A DNA stretch of 64,000 nucleotides, taken from NCBI RefSeq assembly GCF_035222275.1, contig NC_085885.1:2294001-2358000 (forward strand). Direction: 5' to 3'. Numbering within the stretch: position 1 is the stretch's first letter; each line of letters starts with the position of its first letter. Shown here one piece after another: positions 43,970 to 54,068 of the stretch. This DNA comes from Podospora bellae-mahoneyi. Lineage: Eukaryota; Ascomycota; Sordariomycetes; Sordariales; Podosporaceae. The notes beneath the pieces are model-generated. The model did no database searches. It was not told where the DNA came from and saw nothing but the letters and a program-made list of their open reading frames with translations. The position numbers and the translations under genes are program-made.

Positions 43970-45049
43970 TCATCCATAAAATATCATGGCCCGCGTCTCA
44001 ATACTCTCTCTTGGTCGTGCAGCCCCATATCCTCGAAGGTTGGGTTGGATTGCGGCGTGTGGACAAACTGGCCGATATGATCAGTGGCCAATCGTTGGTT
44101 ACTGAAACATCCATCCTTACTTACCTCTGGAGCTGGTATCATCCGAATCGAAGATCTTGAATAGCAGCAGCTCATTCTGCGACTGTTTGTCAAGAAAGTA
44201 CCATTTATGGGCCGAGGATCGGTGGACTTGTAGCGTTTCCGCGACGTTGTTCGGAAATACCGTATCGGAAGGTATTATATCTTCCTCGATGTCAATGGTT
44301 CTGGCATCGCACAACCCCAACGGCCAGTCCTCGAGGTCAGAGAAGAACGGCCGCCATGAGCTTCGAGTTGGAGATAGGTCAGCACCAATGGATGGCATGA
44401 TCAGGAGTGAGGCACCTGACTTTATGATCTGCATCCTCCCAGAAAGCAATTGCTCGTCGAGGTTATGTTGCCGGACAATGTACACAGCTCTCTCGATTGC
44501 GCTGGCTGGAGAGGAGTCTGCCCAGAGGATTAGCTCCACCTCTGGAGATCATCCAACTATCACTCACCAACATGGACACCACGGACAGGCTGCTCCAAGC
44601 TTGACTTCTGCCCGATGTTGCCCGGAAATTCGCGGTTCCTCTTCCGAGTCTTGGGTTGATCAGGATGTGCTGAACTGCTGACAGAAGACACTGCGTCCAA
44701 CACGTACCTCTACATCAAAGACGACGACTTTCTTGGCCTCGAATCTTTCTGTCAGAAACGCTTCCATTTCCTGAATGTAGCGCTGCTCGATCTCGCTGCC
44801 GGACTTCACGCTCTCATAATTGAACTGGTCATCCAGGGTCTGTTCCGCCACCTCGAAGCCATTTTCGTCGAGGCTGAATGTTGCTACCTCGCTTCTGATG
44901 TTGGTGACGGTGATATCGGCTGGGATATGGACGTGATTAGTTGAAGAATTTCCTTGCAAAAGCTCCGGTGGGAGGCAGCAGAAATACGGCTTTTCGTTTT
45001 TGTATGGTGACTTGTCAAGGTAGAACACTGTTGCTATTGCTGTCTCCAT
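43970..45049 (-). CDS. CmcJ / GA4-desaturase-like oxygenase
   Basis: Five exons, complement(join(43970..44067, 44125..44360, 44421..44517, 44568..44649, 44708..45049)), 284 residues; phases 0, 1, 2 and 1 all match. N-terminus METAIATVFYLDKSPYKNEK is typical of the family. The motif VHVD (H140, D142), a candidate iron-binding HxD pair, is created by splicing of GTT G|AC. Later come WRPFFSDLEDWPLGLCDART, PNNVAETLQVHRSSAHKWYF and LLFKIFDSDD, then the characteristic end PRESIETRAMIFYG. Relatives include the cephamycin 7-alpha-methoxylase subunit CmcJ and fungal desaturases or hydroxylases (AsaB, GA4 desaturase). They act on small molecules, so this supports a metabolite cluster with the MFS exporter and regulator. 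Its 3' end overlaps, in antisense, the extended reading frame of the regulator. Confidence 0.85.
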
Positions 45050-45858
45050 GTTGTATAGCAAAACATCAATCTCTAGAAGATTGTGTTGAGAATGATGATA
45101 ACCACCAACGCATCAACGATTCGATAAACGAAACAGCACAAAGACCCAACTACCAAGCAGAGCCGCATATTACCTAAAGCCTTCGGCAGCCCTCCGTGGA
45201 GGAAGCTATTGATGGCGTTCTCGTTGGATAATCCCACACTTGTTCAATAACCGGGTGCCAAGCCGTCGTGGTTTCAACCGAGTGGTGTCAGGAAGATAGC
45301 CCATGCAACTCTCATTGGCTTCCAGGCAGGTTTCCCCCTGTAGGGAGTTTCTTGGCGTTGCTGCACCCTTCACCGATGCTGCAGGTATCCCTCGTTAAAT
45401 ATATCTCTTATAATCCTTGGGCCTACTGGTCTTTGACGCTAGACTGCAAGATTGTCGTCATCACCAACCATCAAGACAAGGCTCTGAAGACGGCAAATCA
45501 TAGCACTGCCGGACACACCCTTCTAATGAAAAAATCGCTCACGAGACAGCATGGTGGTGCAGCCGGTGAGCAGTGTTGATCGGCGAGTTGTGTGAGGTCG
45601 CAGCCTGACATGTGTGCGTTCCCCGCTTTGGGGTTCCCAACTACTGTCACTGGAGTGAAGGATTGCTCAAAGGACGACATGTGAAGACTTTATGCGGGCT
45701 TTGGAGGGGGTTGATCTGTAAATTTATAGACACCAGGTTGTGAGATTTAGTGCCCTCCTTTCTCCTCCTTCTGCTCGCATGAACCGATGCATTAAACATC
45801 TCTATCGCCAAAGCCAGACTACAGCTTCTCAAATCCGTATACCAACAGCCAATTCAAC
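45050..45858. other. intergenic
   Basis: 809 bases, promoter of the oxygenase on one side and of the small gene on the other. A 103-codon frame (45,268-45,579) lacks protein-like features. Confidence 0.4.
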
Positions 45859-46130
45859 ATGGGCTTCATCGCCACAGGTATTCTCCCATTGCCTCCTTGT
45901 CACTGCACCGCTGCTTCTCAACGCTAACACCAAGCCCTCGGTCACCAGAGGAACAGAAACAGCCATGGAAGAACTTTGCCCAGACCGGGGGAAGTAATGC
46001 CTCTTACGAGAAGCATCAGCTCTACCTCCAGACCTCCGGAGGTAGACCCTGGAATGAGTGGTTGAAGGAGTACAAGGGGATTGTCGCTGCTCCGAGGACT
46101 CCGGCACCGCCTCCTGTCTCCGATGACTAA
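45859..46130 (+). CDS. small hypothetical protein (66 residues)
   Basis: Two exons, join(45859..45877, 45949..46130). Exon 1 is MGFIATG with a CAACATGG start; the 71-nt intron starts GTATTC, contains GCTAAC and ends CACCAG; G|AG keeps the frame. The product continues EEQKQPWKNFAQTGGSNASY and GGRPWNEWLKEYKGIVAAPR, ending APPPVSDD. It is hydrophilic with aromatic-rich patches (PW..F, PWNEW). The good start context and splice signals support a real gene. I do not recognise the family; the size and sequence recall small accessory mitochondrial subunits, but this is only an impression. Confidence 0.55.
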
Positions 46131-48435
46131 TCAAAGTTGAGTAAAAGGGGGTTAAGGGAAGAGCGGAGTATTGTGTTTATTTGTGCACTTTGCACTTTGC
46201 CAGCCTGCTATACAGCCTTCTGGCGTGATACTACGGTCAATTTAACAAGTCTTTCTATGCCATTCTCCGAGCGTGATATGAAAACGAAAACAAATTTTCC
46301 TTCAAAGTATTGAACCTCTCTCGTCATGACAAAGAGTCCACTAGCGACCATCAGCAAAATGGCATCAAACCGGTGCCCGGTCCCGCCCTGCTCCGCATGT
46401 CGCCACTTCTCGGCCCCACATCCCCGGAGTTGTGGGTCACCAAACGACACCATTCCTCGGCCCCACATGCCCAGGCAGCCAAAAAACCCGGCCGAAAAGC
46501 CGGCAGGCGAACAAAGCTCTCCCGGCCGCCACCTCTCCGCCGCCAACACAAATTACCTCCCTCTTCCACTCCACCAAAGAAAACAGGAATTTTCTCCCGA
46601 CCTCATCCATTTGTTGTCACCTTTGCTTTGCCTGCACTTAGCTCCAGCATCTTTGCTTTTCCTGCCCCTTCACCTCGACAAAATATCACTTTTGCCTAAC
46701 GGGTCGACTCTCCATGCTGGCAGATGGTGATAGGCGGTGCGGGTTCAAGAAGGCATCCCTTATGAACTTGTTCCCTCGTCGGGCAGAGGTGGAACTGAAC
46801 TGAGGTTGAAGCGTTCACAAAGCAGATGAGAGCCAGTGATGCCCTCACCACCAGCTGGTTCGCTTGAGCGATATGCCATTCGATCATTTGTGGTGGGTGT
46901 TTGGGGATGGTGTGGTTATGGTACGTTTGGCTTAAAAAAATGGACTTGTGGGCTTGCAAGAGTTCTTCCTTGCCGACTCGTACGGGAGGGTTGGGAGTTC
47001 TTTCACAATTTTCCAGTCGAATGGGGGGGGGGGAGGGGGGTGTCCAAACAGGGTGGTGTTTAATGTAAAGGGCGGGGTGGTTTGGTGGGCTTGGCGGGGA
47101 TATATCTGTCATGGTATCCTGCTTGGATGGCTTCCTTTGTTAGATAAGGTTGATGGCTTGGTGGTACTAGTTAATTCCACTGTCTGGCTTGCTAGCTCCG
47201 CATATGGTGACTCACTAACATGTTTCACTCTACATGACATACCGTGTCACTTCTCGCTATCGCATCGAGCTTTAGCCCACATCCGGTGTGGTCGATGCGA
47301 TGAGATGGTCTCATCTCATCTTATAACACGAGATCGTAGGAGACAAATAAGCCAAAACGAACCCCCCGTCTCATCTTACGTCTCATGGGACGAAAGTTAT
47401 CTTTCTAAGGGTTTTCTAGAGGCTTTTTTGGCCACCAAAAACATAATAATGTTTGGATTTTTCCTCATGGGAACGTTGTGTGGGTTCCCAGTAAGGTTGG
47501 TAGCTAGGTAAGGGTGAGGTCGGTGGCTTGGGTGAGCGTGAGGGTGAGGGTTGCGGCTCTGTGGCCAATAACGCTACCGAGGTCTTAGGCCGGAAGAGCC
47601 ACCGGAGGTCTTATAAACCGGTAAGATGAGATAAATCGTAAGGGCAGTGGGATGAGACAACACGAGAGCCATCTTATCTTATCTCATTGGCCATCCTGCC
47701 CCGCATCCAACATCAAACCATTTAAACTCTTGCAGATATTGATGCGTGACTTGCAGGGATGTGTCGTGGATGATACTCGGGATGGGGTTTGTGCGTCAGG
47801 TTTGACTCCCCGTGTTATCTTTGGGAGGCTTGAGGGAGGAAAAGTCAAACAGGTATTGTGATCATTCTGTTTGGGAAGCGCAGTAAGGTTGTGCAGCATA
47901 AGAAAAATTTGTGGGCATTTTATTTCAGATGTAGGTCATATTACCACGAACGAGATTTTGAAGGGGTGTGTGATGTCCAGCTGTTTAGAGGGGAAGCATA
48001 GGGTTGTGGTTAGGCCAATGCTTGTCCTGGAATTGCACCAGGGAAAAAGGCGTGGCAGGCATGATGACCGCCGTCAGGACACTCTCAAAGTTGCTATGAC
48101 CGGCGGTGGCCCCCGATGAAACGAAACTCCATAGAAAACGTCAACAGTTTTCAACGGCTCGATTGCGGTGGCATCACATTGACTTGGTCAGGTATTCAAA
48201 TATGGGTAGAGTGGCGCCATGGAGACGACCACATCCAGTCTGAGAAAACCTTACGGCACAAGGGCAATAAATCATTTTTGTCCAGCCGTAAAACTTTCTC
48301 TTTCGACATCTTAAATTCTCTTTTCCAGTCACCAACACGACCTGATCAAATCCAAACCCATAGTTCGACCCTTACATCCATCCACAGGCATCCTCAGCCA
48401 AATCGACACCCCAAAGAACAAACCTAGATCAATCA
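46131..48435. other. repeat-bearing spacer
   Basis: 2.3 kb without a supported gene. GC-rich microrepeats occur near 46,415-46,475 (CTCGGCCCCACAT twice). The stretch 47,290-47,700 carries the GATGAGA-type repeats listed separately. Confidence 0.4.
47290..47695. repeat. GATGAGA/TCTCATC repeat element, MITE-like
   Basis: Both ends are rich in TCTCATC and its complement (near 47,300-47,400 and 47,615-47,690), while the middle is different. The right end reads ATCTTATCTTATCTCATTGG. A similar short patch occurs at 53,113-53,160 (CGATCTCATCTCATTGGC). No coding capacity. A non-autonomous DNA element is the best guess; precise ends and a target-site duplication were not found. Confidence 0.35.
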
Positions 48436-48794
48436 ATGGGTTCCACCTCTGAAACTCTCCCAGTTGGCGGAAGAGTAGCCTTAAATTAGCTAGAGCGGAT
48501 CGACAAGAAAATAGATGAGGCTCAAAGATCTCTCGACAGGAGCTTCTTTTTTCTGCAACTGTGTCTCAATGGACAAAATACCGAGAATTGGGATCAAGAG
48601 GTGCGTACGTTCTTCTTTTACCTGCCCATCAACTGGATTTCCCTTCTTTAAAGGCTAATCTACTGCAGGGGCTGATCGTCCGGCATGCCTGGGCGAGCAG
48701 ACGCATCTTGCAGCTCCGAGAGGACCGTGAGAGGGCGGAGGGTGAATTGAGAGATGTTCAGAGAACGGCTGCTGAGGGTAACGACAAGCAGTGA
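48436..48794 (+). pseudogene. small coiled-coil protein gene with in-frame stop
   Basis: Two exons, join(48436..48600, 48669..48794), with in-phase splicing (GTGCGT..CTGCAG), would give about 96 residues. It begins MGSTSETLPVGGRVALN, meets TAG at 48487-48489, and continues LERIDKKIDEAQRSLDRSF, then exon 2 IVRHAWASRRILQLREDRER and AEGELRDVQRTAAEGNDK. The product is mostly one long charged helix. The stop means it is probably dead. Its architecture resembles the minus-strand gene at 50,751-51,768. Confidence 0.45.
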
Positions 48795-50750
48795 GTCGGA
48801 TGTGATTTTGGAGATGGTTTATTTGGGATGGAGGGTCTATGGTATCTTTTCTTGGGGACAAGGGAACGAAAAATGAAGCGGGGCACATCTTCCAAGACTT
48901 CGGGCTTGCGATCTGCGATACCATCGTTTGGGAACGCGCAGCTTGCCAGCAGTTGATCCACCTGTTCAGAAAGGCTATCTAGAAGCCGTAATCTTTTACG
49001 TAGTAGCTAGTGGTGGTGGCTGAAGTGTAAATAAGGCCCTGTAAGGCCCTACCTAGTAAGTGTGGTGGGTTTAATGGGCGCTGTGGGCGCTGTGGGTGCG
49101 TTTAGAAAGCCCCGTCTGAACCGATTCACAGCGAAAATGGTCTGAATATATCTAGACTGAAAGTAAAATAGCTGCTGAATTATTTCAGGGAAAAAAGATT
49201 ACATTTCTGAATAGTTCAGAATGGATAGATTCAGTAGGAATTTTGGGCCAAAAGATCGCGCCCTTATATGTGGAATCATCTTTGTTACTATCCCCTTAAT
49301 ACATCCATCAAACAGACCATTATAACCCCAAGTCGGTCAAAACTCCAAAAGAAATGCTCGAGACAGCAGCACCTTTTCAAATCATGTAGAATAAAGCCTG
49401 AAGAACGATCTAACGAAGAGACTAGGTGTTGAAAATATGGTTTGGGCGTGATGATCAAAGTTCATCGGAATGAAGGGATACGGCGTCTTGTGGGCGCACA
49501 TTTAAAGAGAATTTCTCCTACAAATATTCCGCCCTTATACACAACATGTTGATCTTCTTTCTCACGGATGCATGACGTTAATCCACCCCTACCCGTTACC
49601 AAATCCGGCTTTCCTCCACCCATCTCCACCTTTCCCAAAGGACACCCATATTTGGACAGCGGTGCCATGGCCGAGCTCCGACTGGCATATCGCGCAACAT
49701 TGGTTTTGTTTACACACTTGCAAATCTTGCATGGTTCTCTGAGTTTTTATTTTCTAGACTTGGATTTTGTGGACACAAAGCGTTACTTGACACACTCAGA
49801 AGTCAATATCACCAATGTCCACAGAAAGCAGACACATATCCCGCATTATCGTTGCTATCTTATTCCCTTCTTCATCCAGCCAGCCTCATGCTGTGACATT
49901 TTCTTTTCTTCTCAAATTTCTCACTGTGGCTATCGTGTAAGAAATTCTTGTTTGAGTTTACACAGATTTACAAAGATTTTGCCCCATTTCTCCAGTCCCA
50001 GCTATCCGCAAGTGGCATAGATTGCCACTCTCTCAAATGTTTGCTGAAGTCTGAGCTAAAAACAAGAACTCCCAGTCGACTTCAACTAGCCTTGATCTTA
50101 TCCTCAGCTTACTATCCCAAGATATTTCCTTTTCTCCCAACTCTCTTCACTTTCACGTCCCTAGTCTCAGTCTCAGCAAAACTCCGTCGCCATGCCCTCA
50201 AATCTAAGAACCTCCACACTGTCTTCCAGGAATAGAAGAAAGATGATATTGTCGGAATCCTCTGTTGTCTTGAAGGTAATAGTCATCAGGACGGCACCAA
50301 AACTGGCAACTCTCCCGAGCTCTAGCATCTTGGGAAAGGCCTGTAGCTGTCTGGACAAAGACAACCTCGCCGCGAGGATACAGAGATGACTACCACAGAC
50401 CCTGGTCACAGTTTTATTTGCCTCAGTCTTTCTGTCTTTACTGATATCTGGAAGTCGAAGAGATAGACGCCGAGTGGTGAGCAGAAACCGAAAAGACTAC
50501 AGTGTAGAGTTGTAGGTCTCCACATCTCCACATAATGGCGTGGGAAGGTCGAAAAGGTTCAGCATCAGCTCATCATATCATGACAGGACCATTCAACATC
50601 CATTTAATAATCGTGATTACGAGACGCATACTTCCATCAAGGTTTCTGCCAGAACGACAAGAAATCGACTGGGCATCATTGGAAAACCAAAACAATCAGC
50701 ACTATGCTAGCAATATATGCCATGTGCTTTCAAAAAGACAAAGACTGTAT
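48795..50750. other. AT-leaning spacer with minor repeats
   Basis: Nearly 2 kb without a supported gene. Short tandem repeats occur at 49,019-49,045 (TAAGGCCCTG-like) and 49,075-49,100 (GGGCGCTGT twice), and small dyads CTGAA..TTCAG at 49,172-49,220. It looks like eroded repeat DNA. Confidence 0.4.
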
Positions 50751-51768
50751 TTAATCAGAATTACCAGAAGATGGCACTCTTTGTTTGACCGCAGCTAGCC
50801 TCTCCCGGGCCAGACGTTCCTCCTCATTTCTCATCCCCTGCAACTTCCCAAGCATCTCGTCTTTCTATACGGCGTCAGCGTGTCCCAGGCTAGACCAGGT
50901 AGGTGCAGAAATAACATACAAATTTGACGAGATTGGTGGGGTCATCCCCTGCATTCTGTGCCACTCCAATGAACATATGGCTTGTGATCCGGATCTGGAG
51001 TTCGAGACAGCGGAGTCGTTCGGTAATATCGCGATGCAAATCCTCCGTCATTTTGGTGAGCTGGTTCGCGGTGGGATTAGCGTTGTCGTGCGGCTGCAAG
51101 AACACCGAGTCAGTTTCTGGTTGTGGAAGTGGTATCAAGAGTACGGTGGGACGAATCAAAACGACCTAGCGTGAACATGAAGATAAAGGCAGACCCAAAA
51201 GGAACATCAAACTACAGAGGATTGGTGATCATGAATACTGAGAGTTTGAACCCTGGCAGTTCTCTCAGCAACCCTGACATCAACAACCTGTCCTCCCGTC
51301 AGCGAAAGTGTACAAGACAACAAACTGGTAAGTCACATCGCAAATTGCCACCCATGCCAAGGCAGTGCTTGACGCTGACCCCGGCCGCTACGCCTTTTCG
51401 AGAACGCAGACAAATCCGAAACGACACCGGTTAAGCAACCCTCCCTGGGACTTCACGCCACTACCGTATGTGAGGTTAGGCCAGTTGAGTCACCTCGGAA
51501 CTTGGTTGCTGAGGCTGGTCCCATCAACCGCATTCAAGTCCTGCAAGCCCATGCCGGTATTGCGCTGAAGAAGCCACGCAAGACGATGTGTCCTCGGCAA
51601 CCGAGACGCTCAAACGAGACGCCATCGCAAAAGTGGCGGAGATCAAAGAGATGAGGAGAATGGAGAGATGATCTTTCCATATGAGGCTGGTTGGGCAAAG
51701 AACTGGGCAAGGGGGCAAAGGGGAAGACTTACCACCTGGTCAGTGGTGCTGGGTTGGATCTCAGCCAT
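50751..51768 (-). CDS. small coiled-coil hypothetical protein (107 residues)
   Basis: Proposed exons are complement(join(50751..50864, 50920..51093, 51733..51768)). Exon 1 is MAEIQPSTTDQV followed by GTAAGT; exon 2 follows GTGTTCTTGCAG and reads PHDNANPTANQLTKMTEDLH, then DITERLRCLELQIRITSHMF and GDDPTNLVKF; exon 3 follows GCCGTATAG and reads KDEMLGKLQGMRNEEERLAR and ends QRVPSSGNSD. All junctions are phase 0. The product is largely helical. Intron 1 would be 639 nt, unusually long for this window, and holds a gene-like structure on the opposite strand. Family unknown. If intron 1 is wrong, exons 2 and 3 still look real. Confidence 0.5.
51231..51654 (+). CDS. hypothetical small protein nested antisense in an intron
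   Basis: Proposed exons are join(51231..51327, 51410..51654), 113 residues. Exon 1 is MNTESLNPGSSLSNPDINNL to TRQQT with GTAAGT; the intron has GCTGAC and ends AACGCAG; G|AC gives DKSETTPVKQPSLGLHATTV, then EVRPVESPRNLVAEAGPINR and IQVLQAHAGIALKK. After about 51,570 a different frame looks better (EEATQDDVSSATETLKRDAI then AKVAEIKEMRRMER, ending 51671), so there is either another small intron or a frameshift. Family unknown. Confidence 0.35.
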
Positions 51769-52314
51769 TGTTGTTGACGGGAGGATGAAGTGATCGAAAA
51801 GATTGGCATGAAAATATATAGAGATGATGGGAATCTGGGATATGAAAGACCCAAGGTCGATTACTGGTGAACACCTGGGTTAAGAGTGAGAAGGAAGAAT
51901 GGAAAGGCAAAGGGATCGGTTTGGGGAGAAATTCGAAGAGGTGGCCTGAATATATATACCTGTGGGTTGTGTGTCTGTGCGCGCCTGCAAATCTCTCGGG
52001 GCAAGTAGCCATCACTGTTGGCTGGCTGTGATCCTTATTCACTTGTGGTGGGGCCTGGGCAAGTGAATGTGTTGCAAGCTCAGAGAAACCTGGAGCAACA
52101 GTAGATGTGGGACCGAGTCATAGACATCTCAGTTTTCAGAGACCTCCGTCATATTCCATAGTTAAAAATGGGAAGGAAGAAGTAACGGACGGCCCCCACC
52201 TCACTGCAGCAACGGCATTTTTCTGGTACTCACAGCAGCAAACCATTTGTTGTGATAAGTTGGAACGACTCCCGTCCCAATTTGCGACCTTTTCAAACAA
52301 TACCGCCTGTCAAG
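51769..52314. other. intergenic
   Basis: 546 bases; promoter for the minus-strand coiled-coil gene. No supported open frame. Confidence 0.4.
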
Positions 52315-52680
52315 ATGACCTCAAACCGCGGAAAAGCTGGTGCTGGAGAGGGAGGTGCCCTTTCAATAGCCGCCAGAAGATTTCGGAAGCGCCGTGAAAA
52401 ACGCGCTGCTGCTGCCGCTGCTACTACCTTCGACATTCACCCAGACTCCTGCCGATGCCGCTCCGACCCCCGCCCTCCAGAAAGCCCAAGAAATTTCCGG
52501 GAAGAGATACACCAAGAGACAGCGTCAGGCCCGTGTGACCGAACGTCAGTTGAAGTATTCGGTGAAGAAAAACCGCGAGATGAAGGGCAGGATCAAGAAG
52601 TTGGAGGCGAGGTTAGACAAGTTGGAAAAGGCGGCCACAATACGCTTTGCGCGGTATTAGACGAACACTTAGCAGACTAA
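52315..52680 (+). other. possible small basic coiled-coil protein locus
   Basis: From the ATG at 52315 the frame reads MTSNRGKAGAGEGGALSIAA then RRFRKRREKRAAAAAATTF. From about 52,450 a second frame is more protein-like (KRYTKRQRQARVTERQLKYS, EMKGRIKKLEARLDKLEKA, ending at 52660). The basic stretch followed by Leu-spaced helix recalls bZIP-type regions, but the two parts are in different frames with no convincing intron. Left as unresolved. Confidence 0.25.
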
Positions 52681-54068
52681 TACAGCCATTGGCTACATAC
52701 TTGACTAGCAAGAAGAAGAGCACCGAGAGGCAAATATATGTCTGTGAGTCACTTCGCCCATGTTCCTTCGTTTTACGAACAGACAGCTAATGCATATGGC
52801 ACAAATCACAGAAGGCAGGCAATTGGTTGAAATTACAGACCAAAATCCCGTTGTGAGAAATAGATTGAAAACGATCTGGTGTTACTGATGTGTACGAAGG
52901 AAGAGGAAGGCATGGATGTTTATTTTGAACTTTTCGGCCCGATGTCTTTGTAAAGTAGACATAGCTTCATCTAAAGTGTCTACAGCTTTTCAGGTTTCAG
53001 TTTGACTACCCAGGTATCTACAAAGCCAAAACCCCCACCCAAGTACCGCCACTCGAGCGCTTACAAAACGATGGCGCTTATCTAAACTACCGGGCTTACA
53101 CCTAGCTTGCCGTCTCATCTCACCAGATCTGCCAAGACGATCTCATCTCATTGGCAATATTAGCTACTATCAAGGCTGAGCCACACAGTCCGGACTGGGC
53201 ACTCGTCCAATCCATGTACTTCAAGTAGGTATAATTGCCAAGGCCAAAGCTGTCGTTCTGACCGGCCCACGGGATGCGCCGACAACAAGAAATGATCTTG
53301 TTGTTGTAGAAAACTACATGGTAGACAATCGGAACAAGAAGCGATAGATCGAGGATAAAAGAAGAGTAAAGCAAGAAAAACAGCGGCCTAACATCATCTA
53401 AGCAGTAGCCACACATTCCAAAAGCAGTAGCTAGATACGATCAAAATGGAGTTGCCATTGCCTCCAGCACTGCGGCAATTCCTGCATCATGATATCAGAT
53501 TGTACCAACACAACCATCATGGGTGCATACCGGGTTCAACGACAGCTTGTCAGCCCAAAGCTCTTCGTCCCCGCGGCAACACTGCTTCAGACACAGCGCC
53601 ATATACTGCGAACTGCACCTGGAAAAATGACCACTAGGCTTTCAAATACAATCAATAGGCCTTTAAAGATAATTAAAAGGCCTTTAAAGACGTTTACAAG
53701 GCCCATTAATTTAGTCTCGATGTATGGTTTACATCATCAAATGGGCCAACCTACTTGTGTGTATCAATTGTTTTGTGGTGAGGGTGCATGGTCACCAACA
53801 CTCACCCCTGTCCGTCACCCACGGGACCTCCATTGCTAACTAGCCTGGTTTTTCCAGGTTCTGATTCCAAGATCGTTGTTTAAAGACTCTCGCCCGGCCC
53901 GGCCGTCTGAACGTCCTCCCCACGAACCGACGTCCCGCGCCTGATGATTTGGCCCACTTGATTGGGCAGTCTTGGCCCAGCAGAGTGAGTGTGAACGGTA
54001 CGGTCAACTGGCATTTATCCAACTAGCACTGCAATGACTTTCCAAACCAACGCATACCTTCATGGCTC
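52681..54068. other. spacer with short repeats
   Basis: 1.4 kb without a supported gene. AGGCCTTTAAAGA occurs twice at 21-base spacing (53,657-53,669 and 53,678-53,690). A patch at 53,113-53,160 shares the TCTCATCTCATTGGC motif with the element near 47.7 kb. Confidence 0.4.

Noticed and set aside
46310-46730. Two overlapping 130-residue plus-strand frames
   Set aside because: Pro/Ser/His-rich, mutually overlapping in different frames, with no splice or start support.
52394-52660. Secreted-looking protein with a hydrophobic leader (KNALLLPLLLPSTFTQ)
   Set aside because: The apparent start is GTG, not ATG, and the preceding in-frame codons run back to a TAG, so the leader is probably a frame artefact.
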